Part shown: positions 45,111 through 56,595 of the stretch, one piece after another
Layout of the letters: every line of letters begins with the position of its first letter
How positions within the stretch are numbered: the first letter of the stretch is position 1
From: Serilophus lunatus
Lineage: Eukaryota > Chordata > Aves > Passeriformes > Eurylaimidae
DNA length: 64,000 nucleotides
Direction: 5' to 3'
Assembly (NCBI GenBank): GCA_013399895.1
Contig: VXBA01005600.1
Span: forward strand, 2,778,805-2,842,804
Program-made: the position numbers and the translations under genes
Notes under the pieces: generated by a model
Databases searched by the model: none
What the model was told of the DNA's origin: nothing
What the model saw: the letters and a program-made list of their open reading frames with translations, nothing else

Positions 45111-48100
45111 AATAGACATAAAGATACTTGCGAATGTCTTCTCTCCTCCAAGAAGAAACAAAATTTATATTTATTGCAACTGGATGACCAGTCCCTCTGA
45201 AACTTTCTCCAGGGCTGTGGTGCCCTTTGAGATGCTCTCCCAATTTTACTGCTTATCTTCCATATCTGCTGGAGGACAGAGGCTTCATTTTTTCCCATTA
45301 TTACCAGTTTTCTCCTCCCCAGACTCCTGTCAACCAAAAACGGCAAAGCTCTGGAGATTATTTATTTAAATATCAGAGCTAATCCTTCTCAAAGTGGAAT
45401 TAGCTGTTGTCAGTGTCCCTGATTAGCAGCCTGGTGTCTGTGCAAGGACAGGAAAATCTTTGATAATTAAAAAAACCCCCAACAAAACACTTTATTTCCA
45501 AAATTCTCTCTCTCTTAGCTTAAAGTAATAGAATTTTTCTTTATGTTTTAATATTTTGAACTGCCCTTTAAAGCTTTCCATTTTTAATTATCTCAGCCCC
45601 CTCCAACCCTCCTAGGACCAAAAAAAGAAAAAAAAAATAAATATAAAATGCAAAAAACTTTCTTTAGCAGACATAAAAATGCCATTGCACATAATTTGAA
45701 CCATGGATTTCATCTGAATAACTCTTACCTCCTCAGCCCCTCCTGCGAGCTGCTTGTCCATGCTCCTACTACTGTTGGATTTCTGCCCAAAGTTAAAGTA
45801 CATGCTTAGTATCTTTTTAATATTTCATGTCTCCCATCTGGTGGACCATGTTCTAGTGTCACAGGAAATGGACTTAATGATCTGGAGTTAGGTGGTCATT
45901 TCTCACTACATATGGGTATTATAAGGTGATCTGATAATATACTGAAAGATTATTCGTTCATAACTACCTGGCTCTTTCCTTTTTCAGGATCCTGTAAGAT
46001 TGTACCACGGAATGCTACAACCCACATTTAGATTATTTTTTTTTACAATCATTATTCTATATTTATCCTCACTAAAGTATATTTTTAGCCCATATCTTTC
46101 ATCCATTAGAGGATCTGTGTCACTTTAGACCTATTTCATTCTTCTCTGCCATTTGCCATATTTAGCTAACTGTCATTGCCATGTTGCTCCTTATTCTTTT
46201 GGAGATTGTTATGCCCCTGCTAAGGCTTTGCTGATGAACTGTGGCATAAATTTTCTTGAGCGTTAATTAATACCAAGCATGGTATTTTATAGGTGGTTCA
46301 GAATGAAATGGGATTGCATCTTCCTACAGGACGCATCAAGGATATATGGATTTTAGAAATTAGAGACAGGCATGCATGCACTCTGCATAAAAAATATATT
46401 CCCAGGAACCAATTTCCTGGTGGCAAATTATTGGCTGAATATATCAGTACAGATGGCTGTCTAAAATGCAATAATGCTAGGCATGTGTCACCATGATGTG
46501 GGAACTCATTCAGAAATGGAATACTGCAGCATTGGAATAAATAGATATGTAGCTGAAATTACAGATTGTGGAATACAGGATGGGCGCGGGCTGCTGCTGC
46601 TTGGTGCTGAGGCTCTAAGTTCCCTTCCTAAGAAGCACAGCTCTCTATAGGCATTTTGTCATGTACTTGGTGCAATTTCAGCTCTTAATTGTCTATTACA
46701 GAAAAGAGAAAGGGGAAAAAAAGAAGAGGTTGGAGTTTGGCATAGCCAGGAGCTAATGCTTGAGGTCCATCATCATCATCACCATTACAAGCAGTAAGGA
46801 GCCAAGCCAGATGGCTTAGTCTGCCTGAGGTCAGGAATTAAACTTGTGCCCTGGTGTAGCACAATACCTGGGGGGTCATGGAGCAGTCAGTGGCTGCAGC
46901 AGCTAGTGTCACCACAAAGGTAAGACCTGAAAGAAAGGGTCTCCCCTAGTCTGGAGGCACACACTCAGCATAAGGCAGTTGGAGCTTCTGTTAGTGATGT
47001 TTTCTATTATAAAACAGGCATCTTGAGACAGAGTCAATCTGAATAGCCCAAACACTGAGGCGAAGTGGGATGAGGTTAAAGAATTACAGGGAGATCCCCA
47101 AAAAATAATTGGAATGGGCCATGCAGATGAACTTGCACAAGGAGTAAGGTAAGGAAAACTATCAGGTGGTTAGAAGATATTCAGAGGTGGTACCTACTCC
47201 ATAAACAGGATCTGGAACAGGAACCCTTATTTCTCTATCTGCCTGTGCAATATTTCCACATAAAAATGTGAGAAAATTTAAAATTCAAACTAGACTAATT
47301 GTTCTGTTGAAGAGTATGAGAAGTGTTGATCCAGGTCAATGCCTTCCCAAGCAGTCAGCATTCTATAAAGTCCATTTTGGTAACTATTTTAGTTTTTAAT
47401 TGTATATTTCATTTTGAAGAACAATAAACTGAAAAATACTGTGGCTGTCCCAGATTTTGAAGAAATTCCTCTCAGTTATTAGATGGAGAGTTTTTGGTTT
47501 ACAAGTATAATTCTTGCAAAGGCTAGATAGAAATGAAGACACGAAATTACCGAACTGCTGAAGATGGAAGAGGGAAACAATTGTTTTCTCAATCTCCCTG
47601 TTTGTATTCTGGACACGAATTTTAGTTTTATGTTGATAGCCAAGAAGATCCAGTTTTCACTTTGTATTTTTTCTTCTTAATACAGCACTTTAGGCATCTA
47701 TAAATGCTGTAAACCCCATAAACACAGAAATAATTCACAGTTCTGAAGGTCAGTAATGAAGCAACTGCTTGAAATCTTGAAAGGCCTACTTTAAGGGCCA
47801 CATGAAAAATTTTGAATTTACAAGAAGCCCTCTTAGATTTTCAGTAAAAATGAATAATGGGGCACTTACAGCTTTTAGACTTGACTGTACTTCATGCTTT
47901 TCAGTGGCATCAAAAAAATTGGTCATGATTTGCTATAAGAAATGTAATGATTTTACTTTAATTCTTTTCTGTTGAATTTTTGTACTCTTCCTGTGCCATG
48001 ATGGAATTAAAAAGGAGAAGAGAGACGAGACCTTGACAGTTGTGCCATTCTGATACGTGCATAAAATTTCTTAAATTGTCACCCTTTCATGATACATAAA

Positions 48101-49506
48101 AACGTACTTATCTTTATCAAATGTCCTAAAAACACGTCCTGTACATTGCCATAATGATGGTGTGCACGGTAAAGGACTTAACTTGTCTGTGTCATAGGTA
48201 TTAAGACAAAACCCCTGAAGACTATGGGATTGCTTTGATTTAATTTGAATAGTGATCAGGGAGAGAATCAATGGTGTTGCTTTGTATGGATGTATAAACC
48301 ACTTATCCATCCTTGTGCCAATGTGTCTTCCTTAATGCTGTTTAAATACAAAAGCTCCCTAAAGTACAAAGATTAGATTATTCTCTCTGTAGCAGACTAG
48401 TTAGATATGTTACTTGTAAGCCTGTCACTAGATGCTGAAAATACAGATATTTGGCATTAAATTCAACTTTCAGTGACAGATTCACGCAATTCGTGGGCAT
48501 CCGAAGTGTTGCACTGAGAGCAGAATTCTGCTATCCAACTTTGCCTAGAATTAAATTTGCTTTTTGGATTAATACAGTTTTTGAAAGATTACAAAAGGAT
48601 TGCAGTGCACTAAAGAGGTTTTAAATTTTGTTTTAACATTCAACCAAGTCAAAAGTCCTATGAGATGCTGAAATTTCTCTGTCTTTCTCCCACCCCCTAA
48701 GACCTGTGAAAGTTTGTTCTTGGAATGCAAAAGCATAAAATGAAAATCTGAGAACCCATTATATATTTGTGGAATAGCAATTATAATTGCTTTTCTCACT
48801 CTCTTTTCTTGTATGGGCATACTTGTACGTGCATCTGCTAAATATGGTACGTATATTTTACTCAGATTAGAAACCGGGCTGACCTTCACAACCACGTGCA
48901 CTTATGTTCTGCCTAGGGATAAATACATTTTCCTTAGCATCCATGGAAGAGTCTTCTATTTAGTTAGGTAAGGACAATTCATATTGTAAGAAACATGCAA
49001 TTCTTTTTGCGTGTGGAAGTCTTTTTCGTGAAAAAGGGATATTAGTCAGTTCAAGAAATCTACAGCTACTCATTCATCTTAAATATAGAAGTTATTTGGT
49101 TATTCGGTCCAACAGATTTTTTTCTTAATTTTTGAAAAAAATAGTACTTTTAAGTGTGGAACAATAGAAGATGAAATATCGCTCTCATTTCCTATGTCAT
49201 CAAAAAGATGTTGTGTTGTGTTTTATTTTCTAATTCAGTTTTTAACTGTAAGAGTAGGATTTACATTGACATGAGAAAGAACTTAATGAAATAGGAATGG
49301 GTCAAAAAGCACTTAATACTATTACTAAACACTGCTACCACTCCTCATCTAAATACGTTCCTGATTTATAGGACCTGCTGCCAGAACAATTCTTCAGTTG
49401 TTCTCCTAGTTGGATTAAATCTTATTAGATGAAAGACTATATGCTAACTGAGAGGTGGTCAATTCTCTGTTATGAGACCTGGACATTTTAGAGGTTGTTT
49501 CCTCAC
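45111..49506. other. Non-coding stretch, no gene seen
   Basis: Mostly unique AT-rich DNA. It holds an A7C5 tract near 45471, a short CAT/ATC run (about 46767-46783) and chance frames of up to 110 codons (48569-48901 minus). A region at about 46800-47090 weakly resembles the antisense of a MIR/L2-type repeat but is not called. Confidence 0.45.
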
Positions 49507-49542
49507 TTTTTGAGAGACATTTGAGAAAATGTCTCTCAAAAA
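49507..49542. other. Perfect 16-bp hairpin, 4-nt loop
   Basis: TTTTTGAGAGACATTT (49507-49522) and AAATGTCTCTCAAAAA (49527-49542) are exact reverse complements separated by GAGA. The stem does not extend past these arms, so it is too short for a microRNA precursor. It could be a small fold-back duplication, a cruciform or an RNA hairpin. Confidence 0.95.
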
Positions 49543-51965
49543 TGTAGGACTTTTAAAGAAAGCGTTGAAAGAGCTTACACTTGTAAGAGTGGCTGAACTG
49601 AGAAACTGCTAAAAATAAACAAATGGTGAAAACTAGAAATCTGTGCTTGTGCATGCTTTTTTCTCCTCAGCATGCACTAATGCCCACACACAAGCACAAA
49701 CTGCCGGATGCGTTCTCACCTGAGATAAACTTACATAGCTATCAAAGCTGCTTGCACTACGTTGATTCATCTGTGATGGGAGTTTGAAAAAGCTTAATAA
49801 TTCCCTCTCTGTACAACAGCACCAGCAAGGAAGAAATTTAAAGTTGCTGCATTTGCTCTGAAACAGACTTCTTTAGCTTCTTTAATTCTAGGATCAAAAG
49901 TCTATCACTTGGATGTAACTCCGCATTTCCATTAGAATTAACCATTTCAAACTAGGAAGTGTGCATTTCCTTTTAAAGACAAATTTGTAGGGAGAAGGAA
50001 ACAGGCTGCATGCATTATTTAAAGCTTGCCTGAGATATTTGCAGATTTATTTAAAAAAAAATGCAAACTATGTTTCCCTCCTTAAACTAAGGGGATCTAC
50101 TCTTTCCTCATGGCTTTTACGGGCACTTTGCCAAACTACAGGATAGGGCTCTGAGGTATTTAGTGCAGAATGAAAGCTAATTAAATTGTTGCATGTTGAC
50201 ACACTGTAGACTCCAGTCCAAAACCATTCTGAAATATTTACTACATTACTGATTTATTTTCCTTGTGGGCACAACTCTTTAACTGCTGTGGAAGCTCATA
50301 GATGCACTGAGTGACTGGTGGCCGTGTCTATGTTGCTTATGGGGCATTCTGCTGTGTTCTTCCCTACTGTTCCCGCATGTCAGGATCTATCACTTTCATT
50401 CCTAATTTTAACAAATTACTGCAGTTATTCAGGTTGGTAGGTTCTCTTAAAATTGCTTGGCTAGCACATTTTGGGAAAACCAGAGAAATCCTTAGTCTGT
50501 ATATTACTGGTGCCTTCTGAGATCTTGACCCAGGAAGCAAAACATCTGAACAACTAATGACAAAAAGAATTTCCTTGTCTCAAAACATGTAATCTGAAAA
50601 TGATAATAATCAAAAATGTTATACCTTCTTGTGTTCATTTGATAGCAACCTCATGTTTTATACTATAATCTACCCACAGCACTTTTATTTTCATGGGTGA
50701 AGACAGTGTGTACCTATCATGTCTCTCAGTAATTTTGCAGTGATTCTCTCTGTAGGAATCTAAGTGTCACACACTGGTGACTAGTCCAATCACCTGTCTC
50801 CACTGATATTCATAGATATTCATCATCAGAAGGTAAAATTACTCTTCAGTATCTTTTTTGACAAAACTTTGCAAACCTTTCATCTTCGGGGAACTTTTTT
50901 CTGACTTTATTTTATGCTTTAAAGTGCAGGGATTGACACTTGTCATTTCGATGTAACAGGTACAAGTGTAAAACTTGTAATCCATATTACAGCACAACCT
51001 TTTCCTGAAAATGCATTTTATGCCATTAGTGAGCTTTATTTGTTATTCAGTGCAGCAGAACCTTTCTCAGATTTATGTTTCTCTTGCCTTTTAATCCTTA
51101 TACTTTCAAAAGCGGTGGGACACGGCTGGAACAGATCAGACTGGTTGGTCCCCAGTTAGTTTAAGCTCTGATTTGGCAATCTGATCTCAGTACTTCTTGG
51201 ATCATGCTTTGGAAATGGTCTCCCTTCCGCAGAAGCCCAGAGGCTGTGTATGCATGTCATGAGAATTTGCCCCTGTGAAATCTGATAGGATCTGCTCCTG
51301 GTTTGGTTTAGGAGGAGATCATCTGTATAACTTTGGAGAAGATGAGGTTACCGTGAAATTTTGGGCTAATTGCATGAATTAGCACAGGTCAGAAATCAAT
51401 GGTTGTGATTTCTGTGCCTGTGGCCCAGGATGCTAGTCTGATTTAAGAAAGAAAACAGACCTGACATGAATTTCCAAAATAACTATTAGCCAATGGTGTA
51501 TTGCCGTAGCAGCATAACAACAGTCACGATGTTTTTCAGAATATGAAAACATGAATATTTCTTTCAGAAGACAGAAATAACTGGTGCAAACAAGAAATCT
51601 GGATGATGTAAAATTCCAGAAACTGAGGTGTATCTGACAGCACAAGACTTGTTGAGGCCCAATCTGAATCAGAAACTGCAATTTGCCAATTCACGTGCTG
51701 GGGGAAAATGAGTCTGTCATACACGCTAGCGCGCCAGCAGCATTTTGGCTTGTGATTCCCTTTTGCCAGCAGGAGCTGCAGTGCGAGGTGAGGGACCTTC
51801 CTAGTGCTGGAATGTGCTTCTGGCCTTCGTTCATGTTGTGACTGACCTGCACTGCTATGTCTGCTGGTGCATCAATGTGAAAATGATGTCTGAGGTAAAC
51901 TGAATGGAAAATTTGGGCAAACCTCCATAATTGAAAGAGCGAGGAAACGGATTTTTTTTGGTTTA
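49543..51965. other. Non-coding stretch, no gene seen
   Basis: AT-rich DNA. The part at about 49800-50250 has the texture of a conserved intronic element. A short GCTAGCGCGC-containing CpG cluster lies near 51725-51735. No exon or repeat family is supported. Confidence 0.45.
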
Positions 51966-52080
51966 GAATAGAATAGGATAGAATATGTAGGAGTCCACAA
52001 TGACAATCAAGTCCAACTGCCAGATCACTTCAGGGCTGACCAAAAGTTAAAGCATGTTATGTCAGAGGTATTTCTTCAGG
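51966..52080 (-). mobile_element. CR1 LINE 3'-end fragment
   Basis: It begins with GAATAGAATAGGATAGAAT, the complement of the octamer/pentamer-tailed CR1 end. 'caatcaagtccaactgcc' and 'gatcacttcagggctgaccaaaagttaaagcat' follow, which are CR1 subfamily hallmarks in antisense. The right boundary is blurred by divergence. Confidence 0.88.
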
Positions 52081-54807
52081 GAAGCTTGGGCTAGAACAGC
52101 CTAAGCAATTTGCTGTGGGAAGCAAGTAAGATTGTTTGTAAAGGCAGTGCATATGAAGTTCCCTTTCTAGGCTTCACTGAGGCTTTTATCAGAATGCTAT
52201 ATACATGTTTTAGTTACTGGATGGTATACAGAGACAAGGCAGGTGTACATTTATTTTTAGAAAGCTTCTGAGAAAAAAACAGAAAAGCCGCATGCAGCAA
52301 AATTTTACTCTGGCAGCACAACATAAAAATAATTTGCTTTCTGTCTGCAAACAAATTTAAATCCTTATTTTGCAGTATTAAAAACAATGTAAAGTGAACA
52401 GTTAGTATAAATACATCTTATTGCCTAGTGGACTCTCATGTGATAAAGAATGTAGATGCCCATATGTTTAGATGCTGCAAATTGAATATTTAGCCTACTG
52501 GTCCCTGGAATAGAACAAAAATCTTTGAAGAGCACACAGGCACGTTAAAAGGTCTTGTTAAAAAAAACCCTCACGCCTAAGTGAAGAGCTGTCTACTTGA
52601 AAGCTGTAAGCAAAGGGCATGGCTTTAAATTTGTCCATCTCATGAGACTCAGCACCCACGAAGGTAGCCTTGCTGCCCTGGAGTCCAAAGCCAGGGCCGG
52701 TCCCATTGCTTGAGGGGGCTGTGGGGAGGGCTGATGGCGGAAGGGGAAGTGAGAACGCTGTGCTTGCTGTGTGAGAAGTGACTCACAAGTTCAACGCTAA
52801 CATGTTGCAGCACAAATGGAAGCAGAAATATCCCATGGGAAAATGCTTTTCATTTCTCTGGGAGGTGCAGGAGGCAGCAGGAAAAGCAAATCAGGTACTT
52901 TGGCCATGTGAGCAATGGTGTGGGGCAGTCCTGCCAGGGACCCTGCACCTCCATCTTCTCAGTTCATCCCTTTGCTGCAGTTTTGATGCTTCCTCAACTT
53001 CTCACTATTTTGAGTGCTATATGAGATGCTGTAGTGCTTTTCTGGTATTCGCTGGGAATCTTTCTTCTGTGACCACAGCTTGCTAAAATTCTCCTCCAGC
53101 TTATGGGAGCAGTGGTAGTCAGATTTGGAAAGGAGGTCTGTGTGGTTTTGCAGAAATTTGCAGCTAATAAAATGATAAAAAAGAAACCAAGAGAGAAAGA
53201 TGACTACAGATCTGAGTATTTGATGAGTAATCTGGTCATTGTGGTAAGACAGTCATGATTTGTAGATTAAAGTCAGTGGTAATCTACGGTTACGTAAACT
53301 GAAAAATAAAACTAAATTGCCTGCATTTTTAGAATGAGAAAGAGGAAACATTGATGTAGCATTCAAGCGTCCCCAAACATTCCTACAATATAAAAGCATA
53401 CTAATAAAGTGCTGGCTGTACTGTGACAGCCTGCTTCAGGTGAGGCATATGTGGCTTTTAGAGAGGAGACAAAATTGTCATGAACTACAGAGAACAGATA
53501 TTTAGCATGTATAAAACGACAATGGCATCCATATCCATTCAACATCCTGATTTCAATAATTATTCTCAACTACAATTTCTTATCTTGCTGAATTACCTGT
53601 TTCTAGTAAAGATGGAACAAATTGTGTTTGAAATCAAAATATCATCTAACAGTCAGTTCTATGAGTTCAAAATATAACTCTTCCAGTGAAAAGCTGGAAC
53701 ATTTCATGTTTACGGAAAGAAGTCCTTGGAACACTAAGATATTTATGAAAAGCCAAGCTGATCTCAAGAAACCTTAAAGGTATGATCAATTTACATTGAA
53801 CTCTCACGTTGTATCAGGCGTTGCACTTCTTGCTTCCAATCAGAGATTATTCTAGAGAGCAGAGAGGCTGAATTTTTGAAGTTTCTTAGAAGTCTACTTC
53901 CCACTGATTTCATAAGAAACATCTGTAAATCTTGATTTCAAAGGGAGATCATCACTTACCTGCTTCAGACAGTGTGGTTCTAAATTCTCTCCACATAAAA
54001 GCTGTGGCAGGATTGAGAAACAAATCAGAACTCCAACTGCTCTCCAAAATCCTTTTGAAACATTCATTTTAGGTCTTTTAATAAATAATTACAGAGAAGT
54101 AGTGTGCCAGAACTTGAGAATCTGCAGATGTGACGGTATCAGAAGCAACCTGCTGAATCTCCAGGCTTTTTTTTCTCAGACAGAGAAGAAGAAGGTTTAT
54201 TAACAGAAACTCTTTTATTACAACTGTGAAAAAATATTGAGAATTTAATGTTGTTACTATAGTTTTTATGAAGGCACAATATCTCTTTTGGTAGCTCATC
54301 TGTTAATGGTTATTGGTTTATGCTGTAAAAAATAAAATTAAAAAATGGCCTTGTACATTTGCCCTTTTGATGAAGCAAATATTGCTAAATGCCATTTCTA
54401 TTTCTCCTTTGTGATAGACTAGTTTTTAATACCAGGGAAGTTCTACTGATAGCAATCAAACATACATAAGCAATTTGCAACATGTATGTCTACACATCAG
54501 GAAGAAAATCTTTAGCTACTGGATATTCAAGACTTTGTAAGATGAGATATGTCAGGGCAAGGAAGAAATTTGCAGGACTCATAAAACTATTCCAGGCACT
54601 TAGTAAATGGATTTATACTCTCAAACATGGATGGGAATGATAAGTTCTTAGGCATTTTGAAATAATTTTGCAAGAGGTCAACATCCTACTACTTAGATGC
54701 ATGTGTGAAAGAAACTGGCAGTACACTGATACACCAAAGAAAAATGTTATGCTAGAGCATATTTAATTAAATACAGAAAAATAGCTATGTGAGCCTCTGC
54801 AGGGATC
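52081..54807. other. Non-coding stretch, no gene seen
   Basis: The first part (about 52260-52500) is AT-rich and element-like. The part at 52640-52960 is GC-richer with a 102-codon chance frame (52778-53086). No recognised exon or repeat. Confidence 0.45.
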
Positions 54808-54823
54808 TTTTTTTTTTTTTTTT
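54808..54823. repeat. T16 homopolymer
   Basis: Sixteen consecutive T's; no target-site duplication or retrocopy body is evident next to it. Confidence 0.95.
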
Positions 54824-56540
54824 AATATTGAGAAATCAGTTTGTTTAAATGTTAAGCTGTTCATAGGAAAGTAAGACCCTGGAGGTTACAGAAAGCATTG
54901 TCACTCAAATCTGCTCTCCCCAAGAGCAATTACTGTAGTCATTAATGTGCTTTGCTCCAAAATCCAGTCTGACATTAAATACTGCTTGAAATGTTCAGAA
55001 GACGGTTAAAAGGTAGGAATGGATCATTTTCTCATGTAACATGTGCTGAAAAGCTTCCTTGTGCATTCAATCATCTGGCTTCACAAATCCTAGTGGTACC
55101 CTTCTGAAGCTGTTATGGAACATATTGGTTGCATATTTCATTTGTTTCTGGCAAGAATAATTAGATGAATGTTTAATTAGAAGTGATTTTCTTTCATGAA
55201 TCATGGCCAGCTGACTGAAGGGTTGATGACAGTCCATATTAACCAATAATACATACATCAGAATAACTCTGATTTGCTGGTATAACAAAATTATACGTAG
55301 TTTAGAAATGCCCCAGCAGGAGGCTAAATCCACAGTCAGTATAAATCAAAGATTCACTGAAGTTGACAGGACTATTTTATTAGAAATCTCTTAAGAATAT
55401 GGGAAAATTTATTGAAAGATTATTCAAAAAGATTTCTGCTTTGTCGTGCTCTCTCGCTTGGATTCATACCTGTGCATCACTCCCACTTCACGCCTCTCCC
55501 TGCACCCAACTGTCTTTGTCCACCTGTTCCTATTCCTTCAGTCCTGTTCATCCCTCATGTGTTGGGATGCGTTTCTTCCATCCACCTGAGGCGAAGTGTG
55601 TCAGCATCCCCCCCACCATCTCCTTTATCCCCTGTAGCTAATTAGGCCTCTGGGGCAGCCTGACCAGGGCAAACTCGCTCTCTCTACTCCTGCTGATGCC
55701 ACCTTGAAGTGGCATCACGTGGCTGGTGGGAGGCAGATGAGTTGTGCATGAAATGACACAGAAAATCTTCAGAAGAAGGACCCTAAACCTGCTGGCAGTG
55801 AGGGCAAGCAGGATCTGTGGGCAGATGAACTTCTACGGTGCCTGTAGAGGGCTACTTGTGCAATTTGCATTACGCTTGTGTATTGAAAACATCTGACATC
55901 TTGTCAAGACTGGTTCTGACTGCATTTGCTGCATTTGTGTGGTGGTCCATAGGTTACATGTTTATGCCATTTGGGGATCTTTCACAACCTGTTTATAAAA
56001 AAACACCAAGGAACAAGTACATTGTTTCAATAAGCTGGAAACTTCATCTACTTTTGCAAAGGAAATTCACTTATTTTGCAGCCCACGCTTTTTCCAGTTT
56101 TTCCAGTTAACCTTACTAGTTGGTAGGACCATACATATGCATTCATTCCCAGTCACTACCCATTACTTTGGACCGTGGAACATTCCCTTGCTCTGCGGTA
56201 CCAGCAAGGAAACAGTAATTAACTGAGATAGTTTCTGCTTTCCCTCAAAAGTTAAAGAATAGGATTATGATCTTTTAATAAACTAATAGGTTTAAATCAA
56301 TTCAATGAAGTTAATAGGAACCCTTGATAACAGGAAGACACCTCAAAGCCTTCACTGTGAACTTTTCCCATTGCTTCAAAACTGCGGACAAGGAAGATAA
56401 ATTAAATTGTAATTCGACAGTTGTAATAGAAAGGGTAGATGATGAAATCAAAGACTAGAATCAAAGAGTAAGTTGAATTTTCTAATTAATGATTCCTATT
56501 ATTCTTCTGACATCTGCAGAACCCTTTGCAAGCTTTAGCT
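54824..56540. other. Non-coding stretch with a pyrimidine-rich patch
   Basis: At 55440-55640 the plus strand is strongly C/T-biased, and two overlapping frames (55399-55641, 55412-55645) are open because of that bias. Otherwise unique-looking sequence. Confidence 0.45.
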
Positions 56541-56595
56541 TTCCTTTGAGTTAGGCAAGTGGTATCATCCCCGTTTTACAGACCTTGAATACAAC
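56541..56595 (-). repeat. MIR-like ancient SINE fragment
   Basis: 'TTTGAGttAGGcAaGTggTATCATCCCCgTTTTACAGA' corresponds to the antisense of the MIR core ('ATGAGGTAGGTACTATTATTATCCCCATTTTACAGATGAGG'), after which similarity fades. Short and diverged, assigned by eye. Confidence 0.6.

Noticed and set aside
46800..47090. Possible antisense MIR/L2 similarity
   Set aside because: Only scattered short words (such as ACTGAGGCGAAG) match; too weak to call by eye.
5809..52782. Several exact AP-1 heptamers (for example near 5810, 12344, 13254, 24494, 41546, 52776)
   Set aside because: The number is close to the chance expectation for a 7-base motif in 64 kb, and they are not clustered.
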